Assembly: GCF_000233455.1 (NCBI RefSeq)
Contig: NZ_JH376424.1
Location: 171,019-235,018 of the forward strand
Direction of reading: 5' to 3'
DNA: 64,000 bases
DNA from: [Clostridium] citroniae WAL-17108
GTDB lineage: Bacteria; Bacillota; Clostridia; Lachnospirales; Lachnospiraceae
The position numbers and the translations under genes were made by a program. The notes beneath the pieces were generated by a model. It was given only the letters and a program-made list of their open reading frames with translations. It was not told the DNA's origin and made no database searches. This document shows positions 1-7,649 of the stretch, one piece after another (within the stretch, counting starts at the first letter, position 1; each line of letters opens with the position of its first letter).

Positions 1-1155
1 GAAGAGATGGACATGGTCAATAAAGCCTTTCTGGAAACAATGCTGGAGGGCGATGCCAATGGCCAGGGGTTCCAGTATCCGATCCCGGCCTATGGGGTGA
101 CGTCTGATTTTGACTGGTCCGAAACGGAACAGAACCGGCTTTTGTTTTCACTGGCATCCCGATACGGCACACCGTATTTTATCAACTATACCAGAAGCGG
201 CCTGGTACCGGAGGATGTGAGGATCTCCTGCCAGGAAACCCGGCCGGATCTCCATGTGCTGCACAGGAAGGCCGGAGGATTCTTCGGATACGGGGAGCAC
301 ACGGGAGCCATCGGCGTGGTGACAATCAACCTTCCAAGGATCGCTTTCCAGTCCGGGAGCGGGAAGGAATTTTATGAAAGACTGGACCATCTGATGGATC
401 TGGCAGCACGTTCCCTGGATACAAAGAGAAGGGTGGTCTCCAATCTGTTAAAGAACGGCCTTTATCCTTATACAGCCTGCTACCTGTCTGATTTTGACAG
501 CCATTTTTCATCCATTGGCGTGATCGGCATGAATGAAGCAGGTTTGAATGCCCCATGGCTGCGGGCAGGGATGGAGTCGGAGAAGACAAGACAGTTTGCT
601 GTCTCTGTGTTAAACCATATGCGGGAAAAACTGATCGGATACCAGCTGGAATACGGAACCCTTTATGGTCTGGAGGCAACTCCGGCAGAGTCGGCTACGT
701 TCCGTTTTGCCAGGCTTGACAGGGAGCGTTTCCCTGGGATCAGGACAGGGGGCCGGGAGGGGAACGCACCGTATTACACCAACAGCACAAAGCTTCCCGC
801 AGACCATGATATTCCATTGGAGGAGGCGCTGGCAAACCAGGATGAGGTACAGCCCCTTTACACCACGGGGACTGTTTTCCACATCTATGTGGAGCAGGAG
901 CTTGAGGATTGGAGAAAGGCAAGGGATGTGGTCTTTCATGGGATCACGGAGCATACGATTCCTTACTGTACGCTGTCGCCCATTTATACGATCTGCCAGT
1001 CCTGCGGTTACCTGCCCGGCAGACAGAAGGTGTGTCCCAAATGCGGCGACCAAGCAGATATCTACAGCAGGATCGCCGGATATTACAGGCCGGTCCATGA
1101 CTGGAATGACGGCAAAGCCCAGGAATTTAGGAACAGGGTCATGTACAGGATCTGA
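1..1155 (+). CDS. nrdD: anaerobic (class III) ribonucleoside-triphosphate reductase, C-terminal part
   Basis: The reading frame is open from the first base, so the N-terminus lies outside the window; about 384 residues of a roughly 700-residue enzyme are present. The protein reduces ribonucleoside triphosphates to deoxyribonucleotides under anaerobic conditions using a glycyl radical. Near the C-terminus there is a four-cysteine zinc site (CQSCG then CPKCG, about nt 993-1047) and then RIAGYYRPV, whose glycine is the radical residue of the family, followed by WNDGKAQEF. The upstream stretch with GYGEHTGAIG fits the barrel core. The activating enzyme NrdG is not directly downstream; the next gene is metY with its own promoter. 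Confidence 0.93.
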   Translation, partial: EEMDMVNKAFLETMLEGDANGQGFQYPIPAYGVTSDFDWSETEQNRLLFSLASRYGTPYFINYTRSGLVPEDVRISCQETRPDLHVLHRKAGGFFGYGEHTGAIGVVTINLPRIAFQSGSGKEFYERLDHLMDLAARSLDTKRRVVSNLLKNGLYPYTACYLSDFDSHFSSIGVIGMNEAGLNAPWLRAGMESEKTRQFAVSVLNHMREKLIGYQLEYGTLYGLEATPAESATFRFARLDRERFPGIRTGGREGNAPYYTNSTKLPADHDIPLEEALANQDEVQPLYTTGTVFHIYVEQELEDWRKARDVVFHGITEHTIPYCTLSPIYTICQSCGYLPGRQKVCPKCGDQADIYSRIAGYYRPVHDWNDGKAQEFRNRVMYRI

Positions 1156-1202
1156 TATTAATCCTGAAACGGGTTCCGGGACAGGTTCCGAAACAGGAAA
1201 AC

Positions 1203-1231
1203 TTGTATCCGGACAGCAAAGACTGTATAAT
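1203..1231 (+). promoter_or_regulatory. sigma-A-type promoter of metY
   Basis: TTGTAT (1203-1208) and TATAAT (1226-1231) are separated by 17 bp. They lie 54 bp before the metY start, in the short gap after nrdD. No S-box (SAM riboswitch) fits in the remaining leader. Confidence 0.6.
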
Positions 1232-1284
1232 GTGTATTGAGGTTTAAAGCTTACTAATATGTTCAACAGAAGGAGAAACGTAAA

Positions 1285-2553
1285 ATGAAAGACGAAACTA
1301 AGTGTTTACATGCAGGTTATACCCCGGGAAATGGGGAGCCACGTGTGCTGCCCATTGTGCAGAGCACCACGTATGTATATGATTCTGCTGCAGAGGTAGC
1401 TGCTATTTTTGATGATCCCACCAAAGGACTTTGCTATTCACGGTTTGGCAATCCCACAGTGATGGCAGTGGAACAGAAGATCGCTGAACTGGAAGGCGGA
1501 GTGGGGGCAATGTGCACCACATCAGGTCAGGCGGCCACGCTTCTCAGTATTCTCAATATCTGTACGGTTGGGGACAGCATCATCAGCACTCCCACGATTT
1601 ACGGAGGCACCATTAACCTGTTCTCCTTTACCCTTAAAAAGCTGGGAATTGAGTGCATCTATGTTAACAATGATGCTTCGGATGAAGAGATCAAGGCTGC
1701 CTTTAAGCCCAATACCAAACTTGTGTTTGGCGAGACCATTGCCAATCCGGCATTAAAGGTATTTGATATTGAAAAGTTTGCAAACATTGCCCATGAGATG
1801 GGGGTTCCTCTGATCGTGGATAATACCTTTGCCACCCCTATCCTGTGCAAGCCCTTTGAGTTTGGCGCCGACATTGTGATCCACTCCACAAGCAAGTATA
1901 TGGATGGACATGCTGTACAGATCGGCGGAGTGATTGTTGACAGCGGCAAATTTGACTGGAAAAACGGCAAGTTCCCGGAACTCACTGAGCCGGATGAATC
2001 CTACCATGGGATCTCCTATACGGACAGTTATGGAAACATGGCGTATATCATCAAGGCACGGATGCAGCTAATGAGGGACTTTGGCGTATATCCGGCCGCC
2101 CATTCCGCGTTTTTGCTGAATCTTGGCCTTGAGACACTGCCTGTGCGCATGAAACAGTATTGTGAGAATGCAATGACAGTGGCAAAGCACCTGGAGGAGT
2201 CCGATGCCGTGGAAAGTGTTCTGTATCCGGGACTTCCCGGCAACCGCGATTACGAGCTTGCAAAGAAATACTTAAAGGGATGCAGCGGTGTTATTTCATT
2301 TATCATGAAGGGCGGCAGGCCTGCAGCGGCAAAATTCATGGATTCCCTGAAACTGGCTTCCAACGAAGTGCATGTGGCGGACATAAGGACCTGTGTCCTT
2401 CACCCAGCCAGCGAGACACACAGGCAGCTGACCGATGAACAGCTGGCTGCTGCCGGAATTAATGGGGGAATGATCCGTTTTTCCGTGGGACTGGAAAACA
2501 TAGATGATATTATAGAGGATCTGGATCTGGCTCTTAAGGCTTCCATGTCCTGA
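1285..2553 (+). CDS. metY: O-acetylhomoserine sulfhydrylase (PLP-dependent Cys/Met metabolism enzyme)
   Basis: This 422-residue protein belongs to the Cys/Met-metabolism PLP family. The best fit is O-acetylhomoserine aminocarboxypropyltransferase, which makes homocysteine (or methionine) from O-acetylhomoserine and sulfide (or methanethiol). The PLP lysine is Lys204 in the HSTSKYMDGHA motif. The start LHAGYTPGNGEP, the block YSRFGNPT and the MetY-type segment GNMAYIIKARMQ point to MetY rather than to cystathionine lyases. The start ATG has AGGAG about 10 nt upstream. It stands alone as a transcription unit between a promoter at 1203 and a terminator at 2591. Methionine gamma-lyase is a less likely alternative. 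Confidence 0.82.
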   Translation: MKDETKCLHAGYTPGNGEPRVLPIVQSTTYVYDSAAEVAAIFDDPTKGLCYSRFGNPTVMAVEQKIAELEGGVGAMCTTSGQAATLLSILNICTVGDSIISTPTIYGGTINLFSFTLKKLGIECIYVNNDASDEEIKAAFKPNTKLVFGETIANPALKVFDIEKFANIAHEMGVPLIVDNTFATPILCKPFEFGADIVIHSTSKYMDGHAVQIGGVIVDSGKFDWKNGKFPELTEPDESYHGISYTDSYGNMAYIIKARMQLMRDFGVYPAAHSAFLLNLGLETLPVRMKQYCENAMTVAKHLEESDAVESVLYPGLPGNRDYELAKKYLKGCSGVISFIMKGGRPAAAKFMDSLKLASNEVHVADIRTCVLHPASETHRQLTDEQLAAAGINGGMIRFSVGLENIDDIIEDLDLALKASMS

Positions 2554-2590
2554 GGGGGATCCTCCCGCTTCTAAGGTGAAATTAAGAATG

Positions 2591-2652
2591 AATGGACGCA
2601 GCTTACGGACACGGTTGTTGGACTGAAGACGGCCTGTAAGGCGTCCATTTTT
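2591..2652 (+). terminator. rho-independent terminator after metY
   Basis: Long two-part hairpin: AATGGACGC pairs with GCGTCCATT and the inner GCTTAC with GTAAG, followed by a run of five T. It lies 38 bp after the metY stop. Confidence 0.75.
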
Positions 2653-2703
2653 GTACTGTTTTTATGGTACCCTCAGTGGACAAGGGCAGAGGAGGTAAAC
2701 AAA

Positions 2704-3264
2704 GTGAATGATAGGATGGTGTTTTCAGACAGGGAGGAGTTTCGTGCATGGCTGCATGAAAACTGCCTGTCAAATGAAGGGGTCTGGCTGCTCTTTGGAA
2801 AAGCAGGCGGACCAAAGACGCTGAAGGCAGGCGAAGCCCTTGAGGAAGCGCTCTGTTTTGGATGGATCGATGGACAGATGCAGAGTATGGATGACAAAAC
2901 CTATAAAAAATACTTCTCCCTGCGCAGGGAAAACAGCAAGTGGTCGGAGAAAAATAAAGCATTGGCGGAAAAGCTTGAAAAACAGGGGATCATGACTGAC
3001 CATGGCAGGAAAAAAATAGAAGAAGCCAGAAAAAACGGCCGGTGGGATGCCCCAAAGCCCCCGGCTGTCACAGAGGATCAGATCGCTGCGGTGACAGACC
3101 TGTTAAAGGGATATGAGCCTGCCCATACTAATTTTCTTGCCATGTCACAGTCGGTTAAGAAAACATATACCAGGGCCTACTTTGATGCGAAAACAGATGC
3201 CGGACGTGAGAAGAGGACGGCATGGATGGTGGACCGGCTTAACAAAAACCTGAAACCAATGTGA
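2704..3264 (+). CDS. YdeI/OmpD-associated family protein
   Basis: This 186-residue protein resembles the YdeI/OmdA family, sometimes labelled bacteriocin-protection proteins; the molecular role is not settled. Visible landmarks are the N-terminal block with FSDREEFRAWL, the conserved CFGWIDGQ segment around residue 57 and YFSLRRENSKWSEKN shortly after. The lysine-rich C-terminus ends AWMVDRLNKNLKPM. It is soluble with no signal peptide. The start is GTG at 2704 with GGAGG 9 nt upstream; a later ATG at 2716 has no comparable ribosome site. It is a single-gene unit after the metY terminator. Confidence 0.75.
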   Translation: MNDRMVFSDREEFRAWLHENCLSNEGVWLLFGKAGGPKTLKAGEALEEALCFGWIDGQMQSMDDKTYKKYFSLRRENSKWSEKNKALAEKLEKQGIMTDHGRKKIEEARKNGRWDAPKPPAVTEDQIAAVTDLLKGYEPAHTNFLAMSQSVKKTYTRAYFDAKTDAGREKRTAWMVDRLNKNLKPM

Positions 3265-3365
3265 GAAACGCCAAATATGCAAAGGCGGAGGCGGCCTGCC
3301 TGTGGCAGCAGCCGTCCTCCGCCCACAGCGGACGGATCTGTTTGTTGTAACACCATCTTGTGATA

Positions 3366-3707
3366 TCAATCTATTTGTTTTACAACAGTCAGCATCATCT
3401 TGAATTTTGTTTTGGCCTTTACTGCGTGCGGAATGCCTGCAGGCATGACAATGGCCTGCCCGCTCTTTACATGGTGCTCCACACCGTCAATGGTGATCAA
3501 TGCCTCACCCTCAATTATAAAGGCCATGGCATCTCCGGGAGCCGCATGGGTGCTGACACCTTCTCCCTCATCAAATGCAAACAGGGTGATCCCCGCACCG
3601 GGCTGCTGGGCAAGGGTCAGGCTCACTACCTTGCATGAATCATAATCTACTTTCTGTGCCAGCTCAAAGGCAGCGGCATGTTCAATATTTTTGATCAATG
3701 GTTCCAT
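3366..3707 (-). CDS. small cupin-domain protein 1
   Basis: This 113-residue single-domain cupin has the usual two half-motifs (a PGDAMAFIIEGEA strand pair and a later GQAIVMPAGIPHAV with the metal-site histidine). Such proteins bind a metal and a small ligand and are often sensors or isomerases; the substrate here is unknown. It has a paralogue of exactly the same length at 3826-4167, also minus strand, 118 bp upstream. Both lie next to a Crp/Fnr regulator gene, so a redox or sulfur/nitrogen-linked regulon is possible but unproven. A ribosome site AGGAGGAT precedes the ATG. Confidence 0.8.
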   Translation of the reverse strand: MEPLIKNIEHAAAFELAQKVDYDSCKVVSLTLAQQPGAGITLFAFDEGEGVSTHAAPGDAMAFIIEGEALITIDGVEHHVKSGQAIVMPAGIPHAVKAKTKFKMMLTVVKQID

Positions 3708-3825
3708 ATAATCCTCCTGATATGTTTTGTGTACTTTCGGAACCTCCCGGTACTCAGATTTGTGCGCGGCTGGCGGAAAATCAGCTGCAAAGATAGATGC
3801 CGGGGAGATTCCGGGAGTACACTTT

Positions 3826-4167
3826 TTAGTTGGCAGAAGTAACTGCCGTTATCTGTAATATCTTAAATGAGACAGCGCTTTTTAAGGAATGGAGAACACC
3901 GGCAGGTATAGCCATCACCTGCCCCTTTTTCAGGAGGTGTTCCTCTGCTCCCGCTGTCAGAGTCATCTCCCCATCCACCATAAAGAAAAGGGTGTCTCCG
4001 GGATACAGTTCTTCACTGACGCCCTCCTCTTTATCAAAGGCAAGCAGGGTGATCTGGACTTCCTGGCTTTGATAGAGACTCATACTGCACACCTGGTTTG
4101 GACGATACTGGATTAAACTGTTTAGAGATTCAGGTGCCGCAGTGGGCAAATGTCTTAAAAACCTCAT
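3826..4167 (-). CDS. small cupin-domain protein 2
   Basis: This is a 113-residue cupin, a diverged paralogue of the gene at 3366-3707. Both share the central GITLFAFDEGEGVS/ITLLAFDKEEGVS-like segment and the PGD...F...G half-motif, and both end with a PAG(I/V)PH- or PAGVLH-like metal strand. The N-terminal 30 residues differ. It lies between cupin 1 and the Crp/Fnr gene, all on the minus strand, so co-expression is likely. The reaction or ligand cannot be named from sequence. Confidence 0.8.
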   Translation of the reverse strand: MRFLRHLPTAAPESLNSLIQYRPNQVCSMSLYQSQEVQITLLAFDKEEGVSEELYPGDTLFFMVDGEMTLTAGAEEHLLKKGQVMAIPAGVLHSLKSAVSFKILQITAVTSAN

Positions 4168-4272
4168 GGTTTGCTCCTCTCTTTTTTGTCTGACAGCACC
4201 AGTATAATTGGTTTTATATAAATATTCAGTTGCTGTGGCAACATTGCACGTCTATTTGATGATAAAATATTC

Positions 4273-4947
4273 TCAACTGGGGGACAAAAACCCCTTGTCC
4301 ATCAGGATCACCCGGTTTCCTTCACAGACCAAGATCCCCTCATTTTTTAATCTTCCCAGTTCCCTGGACAGTGCGCTTCGGTCCACACACAGAAATTCAG
4401 CCCATGCATTGCGGTTGAATGGGATCTGTATGGTGCCGTCCCTGGCCAAGGGCTGCGTCTGTAAATACAGTTTAATACGGTCCCTCAGCTTTTTCTGGGC
4501 CAGAATGCGTATCTTACGGTTAAGGAACAGGTTTCTTTCTGCCAGGCGCCGCAGCAGGTTTACAGTGACCTGATTGCGGTAGGGACAGGCAGAGGGCTTC
4601 ATGAGATTGTCAAACCTGATGAGCAGGATGCGGCAGTCTTCCAGGACACTGATCTGCATGGGGCTTTGATTTTTGACCGCACATGCAACTGCTTCACCAA
4701 AACATTCCCCTGCGCAGCAATGATTCATATTAATCGAATTCCCTGCCTCATCATAGGAGATGATCTGGATCTTTCCGTCCAGAACAATTCCTGCCTGTTT
4801 GGACGGTTCCCCAATATCCAGTATAATCTTTCCGGCAGGAAAAGACTTGATCGTTCCATCCAGACATTGCAGCACATTGTGATATTTATCTTCCGGAATA
4901 CCGTCAAAAAGCGGAACATGTCCTAATACTGATAAATTATATTCCAA
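4273..4947 (-). CDS. Crp/Fnr-family transcriptional regulator
   Basis: This 224-residue regulator has an N-terminal cyclic-nucleotide-binding-type beta-roll (about residues 10-120) and a C-terminal helix-turn-helix (NAWAEFLCVDRSALSRELGRL) followed by a beta-wing. I place the start at TTG 4947, giving MEYNLSVLGHVPLF, because GAGGAGG lies 8 nt upstream; a longer frame to an ATG at 4995 would run through the ribosome site and a palindrome. There is no obvious N-terminal cysteine cluster like that of Fnr. It is divergent from the ABC importer operon at 5075 and upstream of two cupins, so it probably controls one or both. Confidence 0.87.
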   Translation of the reverse strand: MEYNLSVLGHVPLFDGIPEDKYHNVLQCLDGTIKSFPAGKIILDIGEPSKQAGIVLDGKIQIISYDEAGNSINMNHCCAGECFGEAVACAVKNQSPMQISVLEDCRILLIRFDNLMKPSACPYRNQVTVNLLRRLAERNLFLNRKIRILAQKKLRDRIKLYLQTQPLARDGTIQIPFNRNAWAEFLCVDRSALSRELGRLKNEGILVCEGNRVILMDKGFLSPS

Positions 4948-4961
4948 AGAATTCCCTCCTC

Positions 4962-4975
4962 GTTGCCATGGCAAC
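4962..4975. promoter_or_regulatory. 14-bp perfect palindrome, candidate Crp/Fnr operator
   Basis: GTTGCCATGGCAAC is a perfect 14-bp palindrome. It sits just upstream of the ribosome site of the Crp/Fnr gene and about 100 bp upstream of the divergent ABC operon. Size and symmetry suit a Crp-type dimer; binding is inferred. Confidence 0.5.
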
Positions 4976-5074
4976 CGACAAAATGCATGGCTCATTCTAT
5001 AATACAGCTAACGGATTAGCCATAACTAACCCACGAATCTACTATAGTACCAACAGAAAGGAATGTCAAATCAA

Positions 5075-6202
5075 ATGAAAAAAAATCTCTCATTTTTACT
5101 GGCTTTTGGCCTGGTGTTCAGCAGCCTGGCAGGTTGTGCGCCCCAGGCACGGCAGGCGGATACCAAGGCCTCAGTTTCCGTCCAGGCAATTGAAAGCGGA
5201 GATTCCTCCAGGGAATCCCTTTCAAATAACGCCAAAACATCTGCTCCAGAAACCGCCGAGGCATCTGTTCCAGAGAACGCCGAGATATCTGATCCCGGGA
5301 CAGGGGGCGGGGAGTCGTCAGTCCTGAAGATCGGTGTACCCACAGCACCGCCGGCCCTTCCCGTTCTCCATATGATGTCCACCAATGCGCTGGGTGATCA
5401 GGTAGAAATCCAGCTGGATGTGTGGGATGGTCCGGAGCAGCTGATCGCCATGGTCCAGGACGGAGGGCACCAGATGTTCGCATTTCCCTTGACCGTGGTG
5501 GCAAAGCTTTATAACAAAGGGCTGGACGTGCAGCTGATGAATGTCAATACATGGGGCGTTACATATTTCCTCACATCAGATCCCGATTTTCGTGATTGGA
5601 GCGACTTAAAAGGAAAGACCGTATATGTTCCCCTTCAGTCATCTCCGCCGGATGCCCTGACCCAGTATTTTATCTCTGCCGCAGGTCTTAAAGTGGGAGA
5701 GGATGTGGAGATCATCTATGCCAGCACACCGGAGGTGACCTCGCTGCTGGCTTCCGGAAAGGCGGTCTATGCAACCCAGATCGAACCTCAGGTGACGGCT
5801 GCCCTGAGCCAGAACCCGGATGTCCGCCGTGCCTTGAGTTTTGAGGAGGAATGGCAGAAGGCAACCGGAACTGATACCATGATCCCCAATGCCGGATTTG
5901 GTGCACTGGCGTCCTTTACAGAGGAGAATCCGGAACTTGCAGCCCGGTTTGAGAAGGCTTATGAGGAGAGCCTTGAGTGGGTGCTGGAGCATCCAGAGGA
6001 GGCGGCGGCCCTGGCGGAGGAACATCTGGGAATGAAGGCCCGGATGGTACAAAAGGCCATTCCCACCATGGGACTATATTATAAATCCGCCCTGGATGCC
6101 AAGGCGGAGCTGGATACATTTTATCAGATGCTGAATGAATTTGATGCCGCCATGATCGGCGGTGAGATTCCGGATGAGGATATGTATTACCATGAACCAT
6201 AA
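5075..6202 (+). CDS. ABC importer substrate-binding lipoprotein, NitT/TauT/SsuA-like
   Basis: This 375-residue exported lipoprotein has the signal MKKNLSFLLAFGLVFSSLAG and the lipobox LAGC. A roughly 65-residue Ser/Thr/Glu/Pro-rich linker with the degenerate repeat APE(T/N)AE follows, then an SsuA/TauA/THI5-like binding domain (about residues 85-370; VLKIGVPTAPPALPV at its start). ATG 5075 is preferred over ATG 5063, because AAAGGA abuts the first and lies 12 nt from the second. The ligand class (sulfonate, nitrate, aromatic or thiamine-precursor type) cannot be decided. It is the first gene of an importer operon and overlaps the permease by 11 bp. Confidence 0.88.
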   Translation: MKKNLSFLLAFGLVFSSLAGCAPQARQADTKASVSVQAIESGDSSRESLSNNAKTSAPETAEASVPENAEISDPGTGGGESSVLKIGVPTAPPALPVLHMMSTNALGDQVEIQLDVWDGPEQLIAMVQDGGHQMFAFPLTVVAKLYNKGLDVQLMNVNTWGVTYFLTSDPDFRDWSDLKGKTVYVPLQSSPPDALTQYFISAAGLKVGEDVEIIYASTPEVTSLLASGKAVYATQIEPQVTAALSQNPDVRRALSFEEEWQKATGTDTMIPNAGFGALASFTEENPELAARFEKAYEESLEWVLEHPEEAAALAEEHLGMKARMVQKAIPTMGLYYKSALDAKAELDTFYQMLNEFDAAMIGGEIPDEDMYYHEP

Positions 6203-6938
6203 AATGGACCATATGCTGACCATTGTGCTGATCTTTGGGACATGGTTTGTGCTGACTCTCTTTTTTCCTCCAATGGTGGTACCTTCCATTGACAGTGTGG
6301 CACGTCAGGTCTTTCATATTCTGACCACGGCCAGCCTGTGGACAACCATGGCTTTGACACTGGGCCGGCTTGCTGCCGGCCTGGCGGTGGGTATCCTTCT
6401 GGGCAGTGTTCTGGGGCTCCTGTTTGGATTTTGGCCGCGGGTGGAATCGGTTTTGGGACCGGTCCTGCGGATCTTCCAGACAGTGCCGCCTGTGTGCTGG
6501 GTTGTATTGGCTTTGGTGTGGTTTGGATTTAACGGAAAGCCCTGTATTTTTATTGTGGTGACAGCGACCCTTCCCACGGTCGCGATCAATCTGTGTCAGG
6601 GAGTGCGCAATATTGACCCAAAACTGCTGGAAATGGCCCGAATGTATCATTTTTCCAAACAAAAGATCCTTATGCACGTCATTTTGCCATCTTTAGCCCC
6701 CTATATCCGGTCTTCCCTGGAAATTGTAGTGGGAGGCGGATGGAAGATCGTTGTCATGGGGGAGGTGCTGACCACCAGCACCGGAATCGGAGGAGCCATT
6801 ACCACAGCGCGGCTGAATATTGAGCCGGAGACATTGATCGCCTGGTCAGTTATTCTGGTGTCATTCTGTTATCTGACGCACTGGATCTTAAAATGTCTGT
6901 TTACCGGGAAAGGAGCTTGTACTTATGAAGGTTTCTAA
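6192..6938 (+). CDS. ABC importer permease, SsuC/TauC-like
   Basis: This integral membrane protein of 248 residues has about six hydrophobic segments and a binding-protein-dependent-transport permease domain. The EAA-type coupling motif is at EMARMYHFSKQKILMHVILP, where it would contact the ATPase. The start is taken at ATG 6192, which overlaps the end of the binding-protein gene; an ATG 12 nt later is possible. It overlaps the ATPase gene by 14 bp, so all three components are translationally coupled. Confidence 0.87.
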   Translation: MNHKMDHMLTIVLIFGTWFVLTLFFPPMVVPSIDSVARQVFHILTTASLWTTMALTLGRLAAGLAVGILLGSVLGLLFGFWPRVESVLGPVLRIFQTVPPVCWVVLALVWFGFNGKPCIFIVVTATLPTVAINLCQGVRNIDPKLLEMARMYHFSKQKILMHVILPSLAPYIRSSLEIVVGGGWKIVVMGEVLTTSTGIGGAITTARLNIEPETLIAWSVILVSFCYLTHWILKCLFTGKGACTYEGF

Positions 6939-7620
6939 CCTTTCAAAAACCTTTGGAGATTTAGCTTCCCTTGACCATTTGGATTTCTCTGTGGAGCCCG
7001 GAGAGATCGTAGCCCTGATCGGCCCTTCCGGGTGCGGAAAATCCACCTTGCTAAATATTATTTCCGGATTGGTTCAACCGGATAAGGGGAGTGTGTCCGG
7101 TGTCCCGGACAGGGTAGGGTATGTGTTCCAGGAAAGCCGTCTGCTTCCGTGGAGAACGGTTTTTGACAATATCCGTCTGGCAAGGGAGGAAAATACTCCC
7201 GGTGCAGCACAGGCGGTGCGGGAGTGGATTGATGCAGTGGGGCTTGGGGGTTTTGAGGACTATTATCCTGCCCAGCTTTCAGGAGGCATGGCCAAACGGT
7301 GCGCCATTGCCCGGGCGTTTTATCACAAAAGCGACCTGTTGCTTATGGATGAACCCTTCCAGGGCCTGGATTACGGGATACGGATGGAAATGCTGAATAT
7401 GCTGCTCTCGATCTGGAAAAAGCAGAGACAGGGGATCCTTTTTGTAACCCATGAGATTGATGAGGCGCTGACTGTTGCCACACGTATTTTAGTACTTTCC
7501 GCCCGCCCCGCCCGGGTGGCATGGGAGGTTATTCTTCCGGGAAAAGAGGGCAGGGACTGTGCTGATCCCGAACTGCAGGATATACGCAGGGAGATCATCT
7601 GGAGAATATTGGGACGGTAA
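6925..7620 (+). CDS. ABC importer ATPase, SsuB/TauB-like
   Basis: This 231-residue cytoplasmic ATPase has Walker A GPSGCGKST (residues 33-41), the Q-loop FQESRLLPW, the signature LSGGMAKR and Walker B LLLMDEPF, followed by the switch histidine in THEIDEAL. It belongs to the nitrate/sulfonate/taurine importer group. It ends 29 bp before the large activase gene with no terminator between them, which suggests that transporter and activase are co-transcribed. Confidence 0.9.
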   Translation: MKVSNLSKTFGDLASLDHLDFSVEPGEIVALIGPSGCGKSTLLNIISGLVQPDKGSVSGVPDRVGYVFQESRLLPWRTVFDNIRLAREENTPGAAQAVREWIDAVGLGGFEDYYPAQLSGGMAKRCAIARAFYHKSDLLLMDEPFQGLDYGIRMEMLNMLLSIWKKQRQGILFVTHEIDEALTVATRILVLSARPARVAWEVILPGKEGRDCADPELQDIRREIIWRILGR

Positions 7621-7649
7621 GATAAAAATAAGACCATGGAGGATTTTAG

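Noticed and set aside
665..1240. 191-residue plus-strand frame inside nrdD
   Set aside because: It overlaps nrdD in another frame, is Arg/Ser-rich with no motif, and has no ribosome site; typical shadow frame of a GC-balanced gene.
1156..1284. Possible SAM riboswitch before metY
   Set aside because: After the promoter only about 50 nt of leader remain, too short for an S-box, and no S-box core sequence is present.
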